Below, one piece after another: positions 32,144 to 42,100 of a stretch of DNA of 55,979 bases. Both the position numbers and the translations under genes were made by a program. The notes beneath the pieces were generated by a model. That model saw nothing but the letters and a program-made list of their open reading frames with translations. It was not told the origin of the DNA and made no database searches. Where the stretch lies: assembly GCA_947306175.1 (NCBI GenBank), contig CAMZFV010000018.1, positions 1 through 55,979 of the forward strand, in the 5' to 3' direction. This stretch comes from an uncultured Prevotellaceae bacterium. GTDB taxonomy: Bacteria > Bacteroidota > Bacteroidia > Bacteroidales > Muribaculaceae. Positions within the stretch are counted from its first letter, which is position 1; every line of letters starts with the position of its first letter.

Positions 32144-34981
32144 ATGAACATTAAAAAACTGTTTGTCGCCATGCTGCTGATGGTAGTGGCATTCGGCACC
32201 AATGTGATGATGGCCCAGGGTATGGGGATGCAAATTCCCATCGATGAGGCCGTGCGTATCGGTAAGCTGGATAACGGCTTGACCTATTACATCCGCCACA
32301 ACAATTATCCCGAGCACCGCGCCAACTTCTACATCGCCCAGCGCGTGGGCGCCATGCAGGAGGAGGATAACCAGAATGGTCTGGCCCACTTCCTGGAGCA
32401 CATGGCCTTCAACGGCAGCGAGAATTTCAATGGCGAGGGTAACGGCATTATGGACTTCATCCAGAGGATTGGTCTGAACTTTGGCTCGGACGTGAACGCC
32501 TACACCTTTTTCACCGAGACAGTCTATAACATCGATAATGTGCCCACCACGCGTCAGAGCGCGCTCGACTCGTGCCTGCTCGTGCTCAAAGACTGGAGCC
32601 ACGGCCTGTTGCTCACCGACGAGGAGATCGACAAGGAGCGCGGCGTGATCCACGAGGAGTGGCGCCTGGGCCGCGATGCCAACGAGCGTATGCGCAACCG
32701 GCAGCTGGAAAACCTGTTCCCGGGCTCAAAGTATGCCAAGCGCGATGTCATCGGTTCGATGGACGTTGTGGACTATTTCCCCTATCAGGTGCTGCGTGAC
32801 TATTACCACAAGTGGTATCGTCCCGACAACCAGGCACTGATCATCGTGGGTGATGTGGACGTTGACCTGACCGAGGCTAAGATCCGCGAGATGTTCAAGG
32901 ACATTCCCGCTCCTGGCCCCGATGCCGCTAAGGTTGAAACCTATCCCGTGCCCGACAACGCTGAGCCCATCGTTGTAATCGAGAAGGACGTTGAGCAGCA
33001 GCTCAGCCTTGTCCAACTGATGTTCAAGCATGACATCGTCGAGAAGGAAGAGAAGAGTGATGTCAGCTACCTCATTTACCTGTATGCACAGTACATGGTG
33101 AACTACATGCTCAACCAGCGCTTGCAGGAGCAGGCTCAAGACCCCAACTGCCCCTTCGTTCAGGCTTATGCCTATGACGGAAGCTATCTGGGAGCCAACA
33201 CTAAGGACGCTTTTGATCTGATTGTAGTTCCCAAGGAAGGTATGACCGAAGCCGCCACCCAGGCTGGCTTAACCGAGGTGCTGCGTGCCGCCAAGCACGG
33301 CTTTACCGCCACCGAGTATGCCCGTGCCCAGGAAGTTTACCTGAGCGAGGTAGAACGCACCTATAACGAGCGCGACAAGATCCACAACAAGTATCTCACC
33401 CAAAAGTGCTATCGCCACTTCCTGGACAATGAGCCTATCCTCGATCCCGAGTATTATTACCAGACCATGAACATGATCGTGCCCAACATTCCCGTTGAGG
33501 CTGTCAACTCGATGCTGCCTGATTACATCAGCACCGATGGCAAGAATCTGGTGGTTGTCAACTTTAACCAGGCGAAGGATGGTGCGGTTTATCCCACCAA
33601 GGAAGGTCTGATGGGCGCTGTCACCGCTGCCGAGAAGGCTGAGATCACTCCTTATGTTGACAACGTGAAGCAGGAGCCGCTGATCGCCAATCTTCCCAAG
33701 AAGGGTAAAATCGTCAAGGAGAGCTACAACGAGATCTTGGGTTACAAGGATCTGGAGCTGAGCAACGGCATTCACGTGCTGCTCAAGCCCACCGACTTCA
33801 AGCAGGACGAAATCTTGATGACTGCCCAGCAGCGCGGTGGTAGCTCACTCTATAGCGAGAAGGATTGGGCCAACTGCGAGATGTTTGACTATGCCATCGA
33901 GGCCAGCGGCCTAGGCGGTTTCAGCAACATGGAGCTCCAGAAAGCGCTTGCCGGCAAGCAAGTGGGCATCAGCCAGTCGTTAGGTACCTATACTGACCGT
34001 ATCACAGGCTCCTCCAACGTTAAGGACCTGGAAACCCTGTTCCAGCTTGCCTATCTCCAGTTTACCGATGTCACTAAGGACGAGAAGAACTATAACTCAT
34101 TGCTCAACGCCATCGAGATTTCGCTCAAGAACAAGGATCTGGATCCCGACAACGTGTTCAGCGATTCCGTCAGCTACATCCTGGGCAACTATAACTGGCG
34201 CAGCAAGCCCTACAAGGTTGAGGACATGCAGCTGTTGAACTATGACCGCATCCTCGAGATTGCCAAGGAGCGCACTGCCAACGCCGCCAACTATACCTTT
34301 GAGTTCATTGGCGCGTTTGATGAGGCTGTTATCCGTCCGCTCATCGAGCAGTACATTGCCTCGCTGCCCGTCAAGAAGGGTGTGAAGTCCAACTGGGTTA
34401 ACGTGGCCAACCATCCCACAGGCCAGACCATCAAGCACTTTGCCCAGAAGATGGAGACTCCCAAGACCACTCTCTATGTTGAATGGAATAACGATCAGAT
34501 GCCCTATAACTTGGAATCCAGCATCAAGGCCCAGATGCTTGGTAAGGTGCTGAACCGCATCAACAGGGATAAGATCCGTGAGGATGCCGGTGCCGCTTAC
34601 TCGATTGGCACTTATGGCCGCACCACCATCGAAGGTGACAAGCCTTACACTTCGATCACGGTTTACGCTCCTCTCAAGCCGGAATTCACCGACATGGCAA
34701 TCCAAATCGTCAACGAGGAAATTGTCAAGGCCTGCGAGAGCATTGATGCTGCCAGCCTTGAAGACTTCAAGAAGGCGATGCTCAAGGATCACGAGACCCA
34801 GCTCAAGGAGAACAGCTACTGGAACAGTATTATCGGCGCTTACGCCAACCGTGGATTTGACTTCCACACGGGCTATGAGGATATTGTCAAGGCCCAGACT
34901 CCTGAGTCGATTGCCGCCTTTGCCCGCCAGCTGCTGAGCTCAGGCAACAAGGTCGAGATTGTGATGAGCCCTGCCGAGTAA
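32144..34981 (+). CDS. M16 family zinc metalloprotease, copy 1
   Basis: A 945-aa secreted peptidase. The ATG at 32144 is preferred over 32132 because it aligns with both downstream paralogs (MN(I/V)K(K/R)LFVA) and starts the signal peptide ending near MMAQG. The inverted zinc motif HFLEH is at residues 82-86 and the downstream glutamate lies in VIHEEWRL. The second pitrilysin half is present (GYKDLELSNGIHVLL, REDAGAAYSIGTYGRT). The full length implies an active clamshell enzyme that digests peptides in the periplasm or at the outer membrane. It is the first of three tandem paralogs and the most divergent. It alone has the ECF-like promoter. Confidence 0.93.
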   Translation: MNIKKLFVAMLLMVVAFGTNVMMAQGMGMQIPIDEAVRIGKLDNGLTYYIRHNNYPEHRANFYIAQRVGAMQEEDNQNGLAHFLEHMAFNGSENFNGEGNGIMDFIQRIGLNFGSDVNAYTFFTETVYNIDNVPTTRQSALDSCLLVLKDWSHGLLLTDEEIDKERGVIHEEWRLGRDANERMRNRQLENLFPGSKYAKRDVIGSMDVVDYFPYQVLRDYYHKWYRPDNQALIIVGDVDVDLTEAKIREMFKDIPAPGPDAAKVETYPVPDNAEPIVVIEKDVEQQLSLVQLMFKHDIVEKEEKSDVSYLIYLYAQYMVNYMLNQRLQEQAQDPNCPFVQAYAYDGSYLGANTKDAFDLIVVPKEGMTEAATQAGLTEVLRAAKHGFTATEYARAQEVYLSEVERTYNERDKIHNKYLTQKCYRHFLDNEPILDPEYYYQTMNMIVPNIPVEAVNSMLPDYISTDGKNLVVVNFNQAKDGAVYPTKEGLMGAVTAAEKAEITPYVDNVKQEPLIANLPKKGKIVKESYNEILGYKDLELSNGIHVLLKPTDFKQDEILMTAQQRGGSSLYSEKDWANCEMFDYAIEASGLGGFSNMELQKALAGKQVGISQSLGTYTDRITGSSNVKDLETLFQLAYLQFTDVTKDEKNYNSLLNAIEISLKNKDLDPDNVFSDSVSYILGNYNWRSKPYKVEDMQLLNYDRILEIAKERTANAANYTFEFIGAFDEAVIRPLIEQYIASLPVKKGVKSNWVNVANHPTGQTIKHFAQKMETPKTTLYVEWNNDQMPYNLESSIKAQMLGKVLNRINRDKIREDAGAAYSIGTYGRTTIEGDKPYTSITVYAPLKPEFTDMAIQIVNEEIVKACESIDAASLEDFKKAMLKDHETQLKENSYWNSIIGAYANRGFDFHTGYEDIVKAQTPESIAAFARQLLSSGNKVEIVMSPAE

Positions 34982-35008
34982 ACCCCTGTCTTATCAGATT
35001 CGATAAAT

Positions 35009-35042
35009 GAGAGCCAAAGATTCCTGTGAGTCTTTGGCTCTC
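35009..35042 (+). terminator. Hairpin after M16 copy 1
   Basis: GAGAGCCAAAGA pairs with TCTTTGGCTCTC (12 bp). It is closely related to the hairpins after copies 2 and 3. The T run is poor. Confidence 0.75.
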
Positions 35043-35063
35043 TAGTGATACTAATGGTAAAAA

Positions 35064-35095
35064 TTTGCTCAACCGCATGATTTGTACTATTTTTG
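35064..35095 (+). promoter_or_regulatory. Promoter of M16 copy 2
   Basis: TTTG at 35064-35067, a 20-bp spacer and TATTTTTG at 35088-35095, followed by CGCC as in copy 3. Confidence 0.7.
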
Positions 35096-35165
35096 CGCCG
35101 CATAACCGGTAATAACCCGAAATTGAGATTATTCTTAATTCAATTAATTATAGTAAAATAACATT

Positions 35166-37997
35166 ATGAACGTGAAGAGACTTTTTGTCGCCATGCTGCT
35201 GATGATAGTGGCATTAGGCACCAACGTGATGATGGCACAGGAGATGCCGCCCATTCCCGTGGACGACGCCGTGCGCATCGGTAAACTCGATTGCGGATTG
35301 ACTTACTACATTCGCCACAACGACTATCCCGAGAACCGTGTGAACTTCTACATCGCTCAGCGTGTGGGTTCCATTCAGGAGGAAGAGAGCCAGCGCGGTC
35401 TTGCCCACTTCCTGGAGCACATGGCCTTCAACGGCAGTGAGCACTTCAACGGCGAGGGCAAGGGCATCATCGATTACACCCGCTCACTGGGTGTGAACTT
35501 CGGTGGTGACCTCAACGCTTACACCAGCATTGCCGAGACCGTGTATAACATCAACGATGTGCCCAGCACCCGCCAGAGCGCCATTGACTCGTGCCTGCTC
35601 ATCCTCAAGGACTGGAGCACCGGCCTGTTGCTCACCGACGAGGAAATCGACAAGGAGCGCGGTGTCATCCACGAGGAGTGGCGACTGGGCCAGAGCGCAC
35701 AGATGCGTATGCTGGAGCGCCAGCTGGAGACCCTGTATCCCGATTCCAAGTTTGGCAAACGTCTGCCCATCGGTCTGATGAGCGTGGTGGACAACTTCCC
35801 CTACAAGGAGTTGCGTGACTACTACCATAAGTGGTACCGCCCCGACAACCAGGCCCTGGTCATCGTGGGTGACGTGGATGTTGATCACATCGAGGCCCAG
35901 ATCAAGGAAATGTACAAGGACTACAAGCTGGATCCCAATGCCGCACAGGTGGTTCGCGAACCCGTGCCCGACAACGATGAGCCCATCATCGTGGTTGATA
36001 AGGACAAGGAGCAGCAGTACAGCGAGGTTTCGGTATTCTTCAAGCACGAGGCCGAGACTCCCGAGGAGAAGCAGAATCTGGATTACCTCCTCGTCGATTA
36101 TATCAAGGACATGGCTACCGACATGCTCAATACCCGCTTGAGGGATCTTGCCCAGGAGCCCGATTGTCCCTTTGATAATGCCTATTGCTATGACGCTGAA
36201 TACATCCTGGCTAACACGAAGGATGCCTTCACGATAGAAATCATGCCCAAGGAGGGCAAGACCGAGGCCGCAACCCAGGCTGCGATTATCGAGGCCTTGC
36301 GTGCTGCACAGCATGGCTTTACCCAAGGCGAGTATAACCGTGCCCGTGACGAGTACATGAGCCGCTTGGAGCGCCGTTACAACGAGCGTGACAAGGTGTC
36401 CAACGAGAACTATGGCCGCCAGTACTGCAGCAACTTCCTGGATGGCGAGCCCATCCCCTCGATTGAGCATCTGTACCAGATCATAGGTATGATTGCTCCC
36501 AATATCCCCGTTGAGGCTATTAACGAGGTACTGCCCGAGCTCATCAGCACCGATGGCAAGAACCTGGTTATCGCCAACTTCAACCAGGAGAAAGATGGTG
36601 CCGTTTATCCCAGCGTTGATGGACTCTTGGCTGCATTCAATAATGCCGCAAGCGCCAACATCGAGCCCTATGTGGACAACGTGAAGAACGAGCCCATCAT
36701 GACCACGATGCCCAAGAAGGGTAAAATCGTCAAGGAGAAAGAGAACAGCGTGTTCGGCTACAAGGAACTGGAGCTGAGCAACGGCGCACGTGTCATCCTC
36801 AAGAAGACCGACTACAAGCAGGACGAAATCCAGATGAGCGCTTTCCAGCGCGGTGGCAAGTCGCTCTACGGCGAGAAGGACTGGGCCAACCTGCAAATGC
36901 TTGACATGCTCAACACTGTCACCGGCGTGGGTAACTTCTCCAACTCTGAACTCGAGAAGGCACTTGCCGGTAAGCAGGTTAGAGTTAACCTGAACATCGA
37001 TGACTTCACCGACGAACTGAGCGGTAACAGCACGGTCAAGGACCTGGAGACCATGTTCCAGCTCATCTACCTCAAGTTCACCGCCCTCAACAAGGACGAG
37101 AAGAAGTTCAATCAGTCCATGAGCCTGATGGAGACCCAGCTCAAGAATAAGGACCTGATGCCCGAGACCGCATTTAGTGACACTCTGCAATATGTGATGT
37201 TCAACCGCAGCTGGCGTTACAAGCCCTTCAATGTAGAGGATCTGCAGCAGGTTAACCTGGACCGCATCCTGGAGATTGCCAAGGAGCGTACCGCCAACGC
37301 TGCCAACTACACCTTCACCTTCGTCGGAAACTTTGACGAGGCTGTGATCCGTCCGTACATCGAGCAGTACATCGCCAGCCTTCCCGCCAAGAAGGGCGTG
37401 AAGAGCAACTGGGTGAACGATCTCGACATGCCCCTGGGACAGACTATCAACCATTTCACCCGCAAGATGGAGTCGCCCAAGGAATTCGAGCTCATCGTTT
37501 GGCACAACAACCAGATGCCTTATAGCCTGGAGAATGAAATCAAGGCTAACATCCTCGGTGAGGTGCTCAGCCGCGTATATCTGCAGAAGATCCGCGAGGA
37601 TGCCGGTGCTGCCTACTCTACCCAGGCCATGGGTCAGGCAGGTGTGAGCGGCGGCAAGCCTAAGACACTGGTACTGGCTATCTGCCCTGTAAATCCCGAG
37701 TTTGAGGAGACTGCCCTCAAGATCATGAACGAGGAGATGGTCAACGCTTGCACCACCATCGATGAAACAGCCCTCAAGGAGGCTCAGGAGAACATGATCA
37801 AGGATCATGCTACTGACCTCAAGGAGAACAGTTACTGGCGCAATACCATCCAGGAATATCTCATCAACGGTATTGACAGCCACACTGGTTTTGAGCAGAT
37901 CGTCAAGGCTCAGACGCCCGAGTCGATTGCTGCCTTTGCCCGCGAGCTCTATAATGCAGGCAACAAGATCGAGGTTGTGATGGCACCTGAGAAGTAA
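35166..37997 (+). CDS. M16 family zinc metalloprotease, copy 2
   Basis: A 943-aa secreted paralog of copies 1 and 3, closest to copy 3 (shared MPPIPVDDxVRIGKLDCGL). The signal peptide ends near MMAQE. Zinc motif HFLEH is at residues 81-85, with the third-ligand glutamate in VIHEEWRLGQSAQ. The C-terminal half has REDAGAAYSTQAMGQ. It has its own promoter and hairpin terminator, so the three copies can be expressed independently. The substrate is unknown; divergence between the copies suggests different peptide preferences. Confidence 0.93.
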   Translation: MNVKRLFVAMLLMIVALGTNVMMAQEMPPIPVDDAVRIGKLDCGLTYYIRHNDYPENRVNFYIAQRVGSIQEEESQRGLAHFLEHMAFNGSEHFNGEGKGIIDYTRSLGVNFGGDLNAYTSIAETVYNINDVPSTRQSAIDSCLLILKDWSTGLLLTDEEIDKERGVIHEEWRLGQSAQMRMLERQLETLYPDSKFGKRLPIGLMSVVDNFPYKELRDYYHKWYRPDNQALVIVGDVDVDHIEAQIKEMYKDYKLDPNAAQVVREPVPDNDEPIIVVDKDKEQQYSEVSVFFKHEAETPEEKQNLDYLLVDYIKDMATDMLNTRLRDLAQEPDCPFDNAYCYDAEYILANTKDAFTIEIMPKEGKTEAATQAAIIEALRAAQHGFTQGEYNRARDEYMSRLERRYNERDKVSNENYGRQYCSNFLDGEPIPSIEHLYQIIGMIAPNIPVEAINEVLPELISTDGKNLVIANFNQEKDGAVYPSVDGLLAAFNNAASANIEPYVDNVKNEPIMTTMPKKGKIVKEKENSVFGYKELELSNGARVILKKTDYKQDEIQMSAFQRGGKSLYGEKDWANLQMLDMLNTVTGVGNFSNSELEKALAGKQVRVNLNIDDFTDELSGNSTVKDLETMFQLIYLKFTALNKDEKKFNQSMSLMETQLKNKDLMPETAFSDTLQYVMFNRSWRYKPFNVEDLQQVNLDRILEIAKERTANAANYTFTFVGNFDEAVIRPYIEQYIASLPAKKGVKSNWVNDLDMPLGQTINHFTRKMESPKEFELIVWHNNQMPYSLENEIKANILGEVLSRVYLQKIREDAGAAYSTQAMGQAGVSGGKPKTLVLAICPVNPEFEETALKIMNEEMVNACTTIDETALKEAQENMIKDHATDLKENSYWRNTIQEYLINGIDSHTGFEQIVKAQTPESIAAFARELYNAGNKIEVVMAPEK

Positions 37998-38025
37998 AAC
38001 AGGATACTTATCATAACAATTCTAG

Positions 38026-38058
38026 AGCCAAGGATTCCACGGGAGTCCTTGGCTTTTT
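38026..38058 (+). terminator. Terminator after M16 copy 2
   Basis: AGCCAAGGA at 38026-38034 pairs with TCCTTGGCT at 38046-38054, followed by TTTT. Confidence 0.85.
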
Positions 38059-38079
38059 GATGGCATAAAGCATTGAATA

Positions 38080-38111
38080 TTTGGCAAACTGCTCTTTATT
38101 TATTATTTTTG
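38080..38111 (+). promoter_or_regulatory. Promoter of M16 copy 3
   Basis: TTTG at 38080-38083, a 20-bp spacer and TATTTTTG at 38104-38111, followed by CGCC. Layout and sequence are the same as for copy 2. Confidence 0.7.
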
Positions 38112-38171
38112 CGCCACAAATAATATTCGACAAATTAATCATTCTTAATAACAACCCAAACATTTAGCATT

Positions 38172-41003
38172 ATGAACGTGAAGAAACTTTTTGTTGCCTT
38201 ACTGCTGATGATAGTGGCATTTGGCACCAACGTGACCATGGCGCAGCAGATGCCGCCCATTCCCGTTGACGATCAGGTGCGCATCGGTAAACTCGACTGC
38301 GGATTGACCTACTACATCCGCCACAACGACTATCCCGAGCACCGCGTGAATTTCTACATTGCCCAGCGTGTGGGTTCCATCCAGGAGGAGGAGAGCCAGC
38401 GCGGTCTGGCCCACTTCCTGGAGCACATGGCCTTCAACGGCAGTGAGCACTTCAACGGTGAGGGCAACAGCATCCTCGATTACACCCGCTCGCTGGGTGT
38501 GGAATTTGGCCGCAACCTGAATGCCTACACCAGCATTGCCGAGACCGTCTATAACATCGACGAAGTGCCCAGCACACGTGAGAGCGCGCTCGACTCGTGC
38601 CTGCTCATCCTCAAGGACTGGAGCACCGGTTTGTTGCTCACCGACGAGGAGATCGACAAGGAACGCGGTGTCATCCACGAGGAGTGGCGCCTGCGCCGCA
38701 GCGCCCAGCAGCGCATGATGGAGCGAAACCTGGAGACCCTGTATCCCGACTCGAAGTACGGCAAGCGCATGCCCATCGGTCTAATGAGCGTGGTGGACAG
38801 TTTCCCCTATCAGGAACTGCGTGACTACTACCACAAGTGGTACCGTCCCGACAATCAGGCGCTGGTCATCGTGGGTGACGTGGATGTCGATCACATCGAG
38901 GCCAAGATCAAGGAACTGTTCAAGGACTGTGTGCTGGATCCCAACGCCGCCCAGGTGGTTGACGAGCCTGTTCCCGACAATGACGAGCCCATCATCGTCA
39001 TCGACAAGGACAAAGAGCAGCAGGCCAGCACAGTACAAGTGATGTTCAAGCATGATGCCGTCGATAGGAATGATAAGACCTCGATGGAATACCTGCTTAC
39101 CAACTACATCAAGAGCATGGCAGCAAGCATGCTCAACTCCCGCATGGGCGAGAAGGCGATGGAGCCCGACTGCCCCTTCTTGATGGGATATGCCTATGAT
39201 GGTAACTACTTGTACTCCAAGAATAAGGGCGCCTTTAATATGGTCTGCATCCCCAAGGAAGGCCAGGTTGAAGCCGCTACCGAGGCCGTTGTCACCGAGG
39301 CCATGCGTGCTGCCAAGTACGGCTTTACCGATACCGAGTTCATCCGTTGCCGCGAAGAGATCTTGAGCAATCTTGAAACCCGTTACAACGAGCGCAACAA
39401 GATTTACAATGGCAGCCTTGCAGGGCAATACTACCGCAACTACCTGGACAATGAGCCCATGCCCTCGATCGAGCAGGAATATCAGCTCATTAGCCAGATT
39501 CTCCCCATGATACCCGTCGAGGCTGTTAACGAGATGATGAAGGAGTTCATCACCACCGATGGTAAGAACATGGTCATCGTCAATTACAACCAGGAGAAGG
39601 ACGATGCTGTCTATGCCACTCCCGAGGCCATGATGACGGCTGTCAACAACGGCTTGAACGCTCAGGTTGAGGCCTTTGTGGACAACGTACGCCAGGAGCC
39701 CCTCATCGCTAAGATGCCCAAGAAGGGCAAAATCAAAAAGGAGCGCTACAACGGCCAGTTTGACTACAAGGAACTGGAACTGAGCAACGGCGCCCGCGTG
39801 ATCCTGAAACCCACCGACTTCAAGGATGACGAAATCGAGATGGAAGCCATGCAGCGTGGCGGTTCATCACTCTACGGAGAGAAAGACAGGCTGAACACAT
39901 CCATGCTGGGCTCGGTGGTTCAAGTGAGCGGTATGGGCGAGTTCTCCAATACCGAATTGGAAAAGGCCCTTGCTGGCAAGCAGGTTTCTGTCAATGTGGG
40001 CATGGGCACCTATAATGATTATGTGTCTGGCTCCTCAACGGTAAAAGACCTGGAGACCATGTTCCAGCTCATTTATCTCGGTTTTACCGACATCCGCAAG
40101 GATGAAAAGGGCTACAATACCCTGATCAATATGATGGAAACGATGCTCAAGAACAGGGACCTCGTTCCCGAGACTGCATTCAGCGACTCCTTGAGCGTCA
40201 CCTTGGGTGGTCACAACTGGCGCAACATGCCTGTCACGGCTGAGAGCCTCAAGGAGCTGGATTATGACCGCGTGATGCAGATTGTCAAGGAGCGCACGGC
40301 CAACGCCGCTAACTACACCTTCTATTTCATCGGCTCGTTTGATGAGGCTACTATCCGCCCGCTCATCGAGCAGTACATCGCCAGCCTCCCCGCCAAGAAG
40401 GGCGTCAAGACCAATTGGGTCAATATTGACAACTATCCTAACGGCGAGGTCATCAACCACTTCACCCGCAAGATGGAAGAGCCAAAGGCCAACAGCGCCA
40501 TTTACTGGTATAACAAGAATATGCCCTATACATTGGAAAATAGTGTGAAGGCCGACCTGCTGGGCAAGCTCTTGGACAAGATTTATCTGCAGAAGATCCG
40601 TGAGGATGCCGGTGCCGCCTACTCGACGAGCGCCAGCGGCTGGAATACCCTGCATGGTGACAACCCCTTAACTATGGTTTCGGCAAGGTGCCCCGTCAAG
40701 CCCGAGTTCACCGACCTGGCCCTCAAGATCATGAACGAGGAGATCGTGAATGCCTGCACCACCATCGACGGTGCTGCTCTCGAGGACTTCAAGGAGATGC
40801 TGCTTAAGGACTACCAGACCAACATTAAGGAAAACTGGTATTGGTCGTCAGTCATCTCGATGTATGTTGAGCGTGGTATCGATGAGCACACAGCCTACGA
40901 GCAGATCGTCAAGGCCCAGACTCCCGAGTCGATTGCCGCCTTTGCCCGCGAGCTCTTGAGCGCCGGCAACAAGGTCGAGGTAGTGATGACTCCCGAGGAG
41001 TAA
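38172..41003 (+). CDS. M16 family zinc metalloprotease, copy 3
   Basis: A 943-aa secreted paralog with signal peptide ending near TMAQQ. Zinc motif HFLEH is at residues 81-85 and VIHEEWRLRRSAQ carries the downstream glutamate. The second half is intact (YKELELSNGARVILKPTDF; REDAGAAYSTSASGW). As in the other copies, the C-terminus is the conserved IVKAQTPESIAAFARELL segment. Its promoter matches that of copy 2. The hairpin after it is a variant of the one after copies 1 and 2, so the duplicated unit included flanking control sequences. Confidence 0.93.
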   Translation: MNVKKLFVALLLMIVAFGTNVTMAQQMPPIPVDDQVRIGKLDCGLTYYIRHNDYPEHRVNFYIAQRVGSIQEEESQRGLAHFLEHMAFNGSEHFNGEGNSILDYTRSLGVEFGRNLNAYTSIAETVYNIDEVPSTRESALDSCLLILKDWSTGLLLTDEEIDKERGVIHEEWRLRRSAQQRMMERNLETLYPDSKYGKRMPIGLMSVVDSFPYQELRDYYHKWYRPDNQALVIVGDVDVDHIEAKIKELFKDCVLDPNAAQVVDEPVPDNDEPIIVIDKDKEQQASTVQVMFKHDAVDRNDKTSMEYLLTNYIKSMAASMLNSRMGEKAMEPDCPFLMGYAYDGNYLYSKNKGAFNMVCIPKEGQVEAATEAVVTEAMRAAKYGFTDTEFIRCREEILSNLETRYNERNKIYNGSLAGQYYRNYLDNEPMPSIEQEYQLISQILPMIPVEAVNEMMKEFITTDGKNMVIVNYNQEKDDAVYATPEAMMTAVNNGLNAQVEAFVDNVRQEPLIAKMPKKGKIKKERYNGQFDYKELELSNGARVILKPTDFKDDEIEMEAMQRGGSSLYGEKDRLNTSMLGSVVQVSGMGEFSNTELEKALAGKQVSVNVGMGTYNDYVSGSSTVKDLETMFQLIYLGFTDIRKDEKGYNTLINMMETMLKNRDLVPETAFSDSLSVTLGGHNWRNMPVTAESLKELDYDRVMQIVKERTANAANYTFYFIGSFDEATIRPLIEQYIASLPAKKGVKTNWVNIDNYPNGEVINHFTRKMEEPKANSAIYWYNKNMPYTLENSVKADLLGKLLDKIYLQKIREDAGAAYSTSASGWNTLHGDNPLTMVSARCPVKPEFTDLALKIMNEEIVNACTTIDGAALEDFKEMLLKDYQTNIKENWYWSSVISMYVERGIDEHTAYEQIVKAQTPESIAAFARELLSAGNKVEVVMTPEE

Positions 41004-41033
41004 CGTAAGATTCTATTATACATACAATTATCG

Positions 41034-41073
41034 GAGCTAAGATTCTTGCAAGAGTCTTGGCTCTGATTTTTTC
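41034..41073 (+). terminator. Terminator after M16 copy 3
   Basis: GAGCTAAGA pairs with TCTTGGCTC with one G-U pair, followed by a T run. It is a variant of the hairpins after copies 1 and 2. Confidence 0.75.
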
Positions 41074-41083
41074 CCTGTTTTTA

Positions 41084-41113
41084 TGTAGTTTTTCGGCCCT
41101 TGTCTGCGTCTAA
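41084..41113 (+). promoter_or_regulatory. ECF-sigma-like promoter before the ABC exporter
   Basis: TGTAGTT at 41084-41090, a 16-bp spacer and CGTCTAA at 41107-41113, matching the site at 32059-32088. A 20-bp stretch from 41104 matches 32079-32098 with one mismatch. An ordinary box, TAATTTTG, also occurs at 41129-41136, so two promoters may serve the operon. Confidence 0.5.
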
Positions 41114-41182
41114 CGGTCAAAAAAGAGTTAATTTTGCAGCTCTTCTTCGTTGAGTATTTAAACTGTAAACTATAAACGATTT

Positions 41183-42100
41183 ATGGCTTATCTTGATATT
41201 AACAACGTGGTGAAACGCTATGAGGGGCATACCGCTCTGGCTGGCGTTTCCATGCAGGTGGAGCAGGGCACCATCTACGGCCTGCTGGGCCCTAACGGCG
41301 CCGGCAAGAGCACCCTGATCCGCATCATTAATCGCATTCTTGCCGCCGACGAGGGCACCGTGACCCTCAATGGCAAACAGATGACCGATGACGACATCAC
41401 CCACATCGGCTACCTGCCCGAGGAACGCGGCCTGTACAAGAAAATGAAGGTGGGTGACCACATCGTCTATTTAGGGCGCCTCAAGGGCATGACCAAGGCC
41501 GACGCTGTGGCCTCGATGCACTGGTGGCTCGACCGCTTTGACCTCAAGGAGTGGGAGAACAAGAAAGTGGAGAACTTGTCCAAGGGTATGCAGCAGAAGG
41601 TGCAGTTCATCGGCACCGTCATTCACCGTCCGCCGCTGTTGATCTTCGACGAGCCGTTCTCGGGCTTTGACCCCGTGAATGCCGAGCAGTTGAAGGTGGA
41701 GATTCTTGCCCTGCGCGACCAGGGCAGCACCATCCTGTTCTCGACCCACAACATGGCGTCGGTCGAGGAAGTCTGCCAGCAGATTACCCTGCTCAACCAC
41801 GCCCAGGTGGTGCTCACCGGCAGTGTTGACGAGGTGAAGCAGCAGCACAAGAAGAACATCATCGCGGTGCAGACTCCCGACACCATCGAGTCAAATCCCG
41901 ATCTCTTTACTATTCTGCCTCCTGACCCCGTGAAGAAGCAAGACACCTACATCAAGCTCGCCCAGGGTGTGCAGGTGCGCGACGCCATCAACTGGCTCAA
42001 CGAGCACTACCGCTTGACGGGCTTCACCGAGGTGCTGCCCAGCATGAATGAGATTTTCATCGAAACCGTCAAATCAAAAAACGCAGAGAACAATGAATAA
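41183..42100 (+). CDS. ABC transporter ATP-binding protein (NatA-like)
   Basis: A 305-aa ATPase of an ABC-2 type exporter. Walker A GPNGAGKS is at residues 36-43, the signature LSKGMQQ at 132-138 and Walker B LLIFDEP at 152-158. The switch histidine is in LFSTHNMASVEE. A C-terminal extension of about 80 residues (VQTPDTIESNPDLF onward) is of the kind seen in NatA-type proteins. The permease gene starts within its last 8 bases. Such pairs export sodium, drugs or lipids; the substrate cannot be told here. Confidence 0.92.
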   Translation: MAYLDINNVVKRYEGHTALAGVSMQVEQGTIYGLLGPNGAGKSTLIRIINRILAADEGTVTLNGKQMTDDDITHIGYLPEERGLYKKMKVGDHIVYLGRLKGMTKADAVASMHWWLDRFDLKEWENKKVENLSKGMQQKVQFIGTVIHRPPLLIFDEPFSGFDPVNAEQLKVEILALRDQGSTILFSTHNMASVEEVCQQITLLNHAQVVLTGSVDEVKQQHKKNIIAVQTPDTIESNPDLFTILPPDPVKKQDTYIKLAQGVQVRDAINWLNEHYRLTGFTEVLPSMNEIFIETVKSKNAENNE

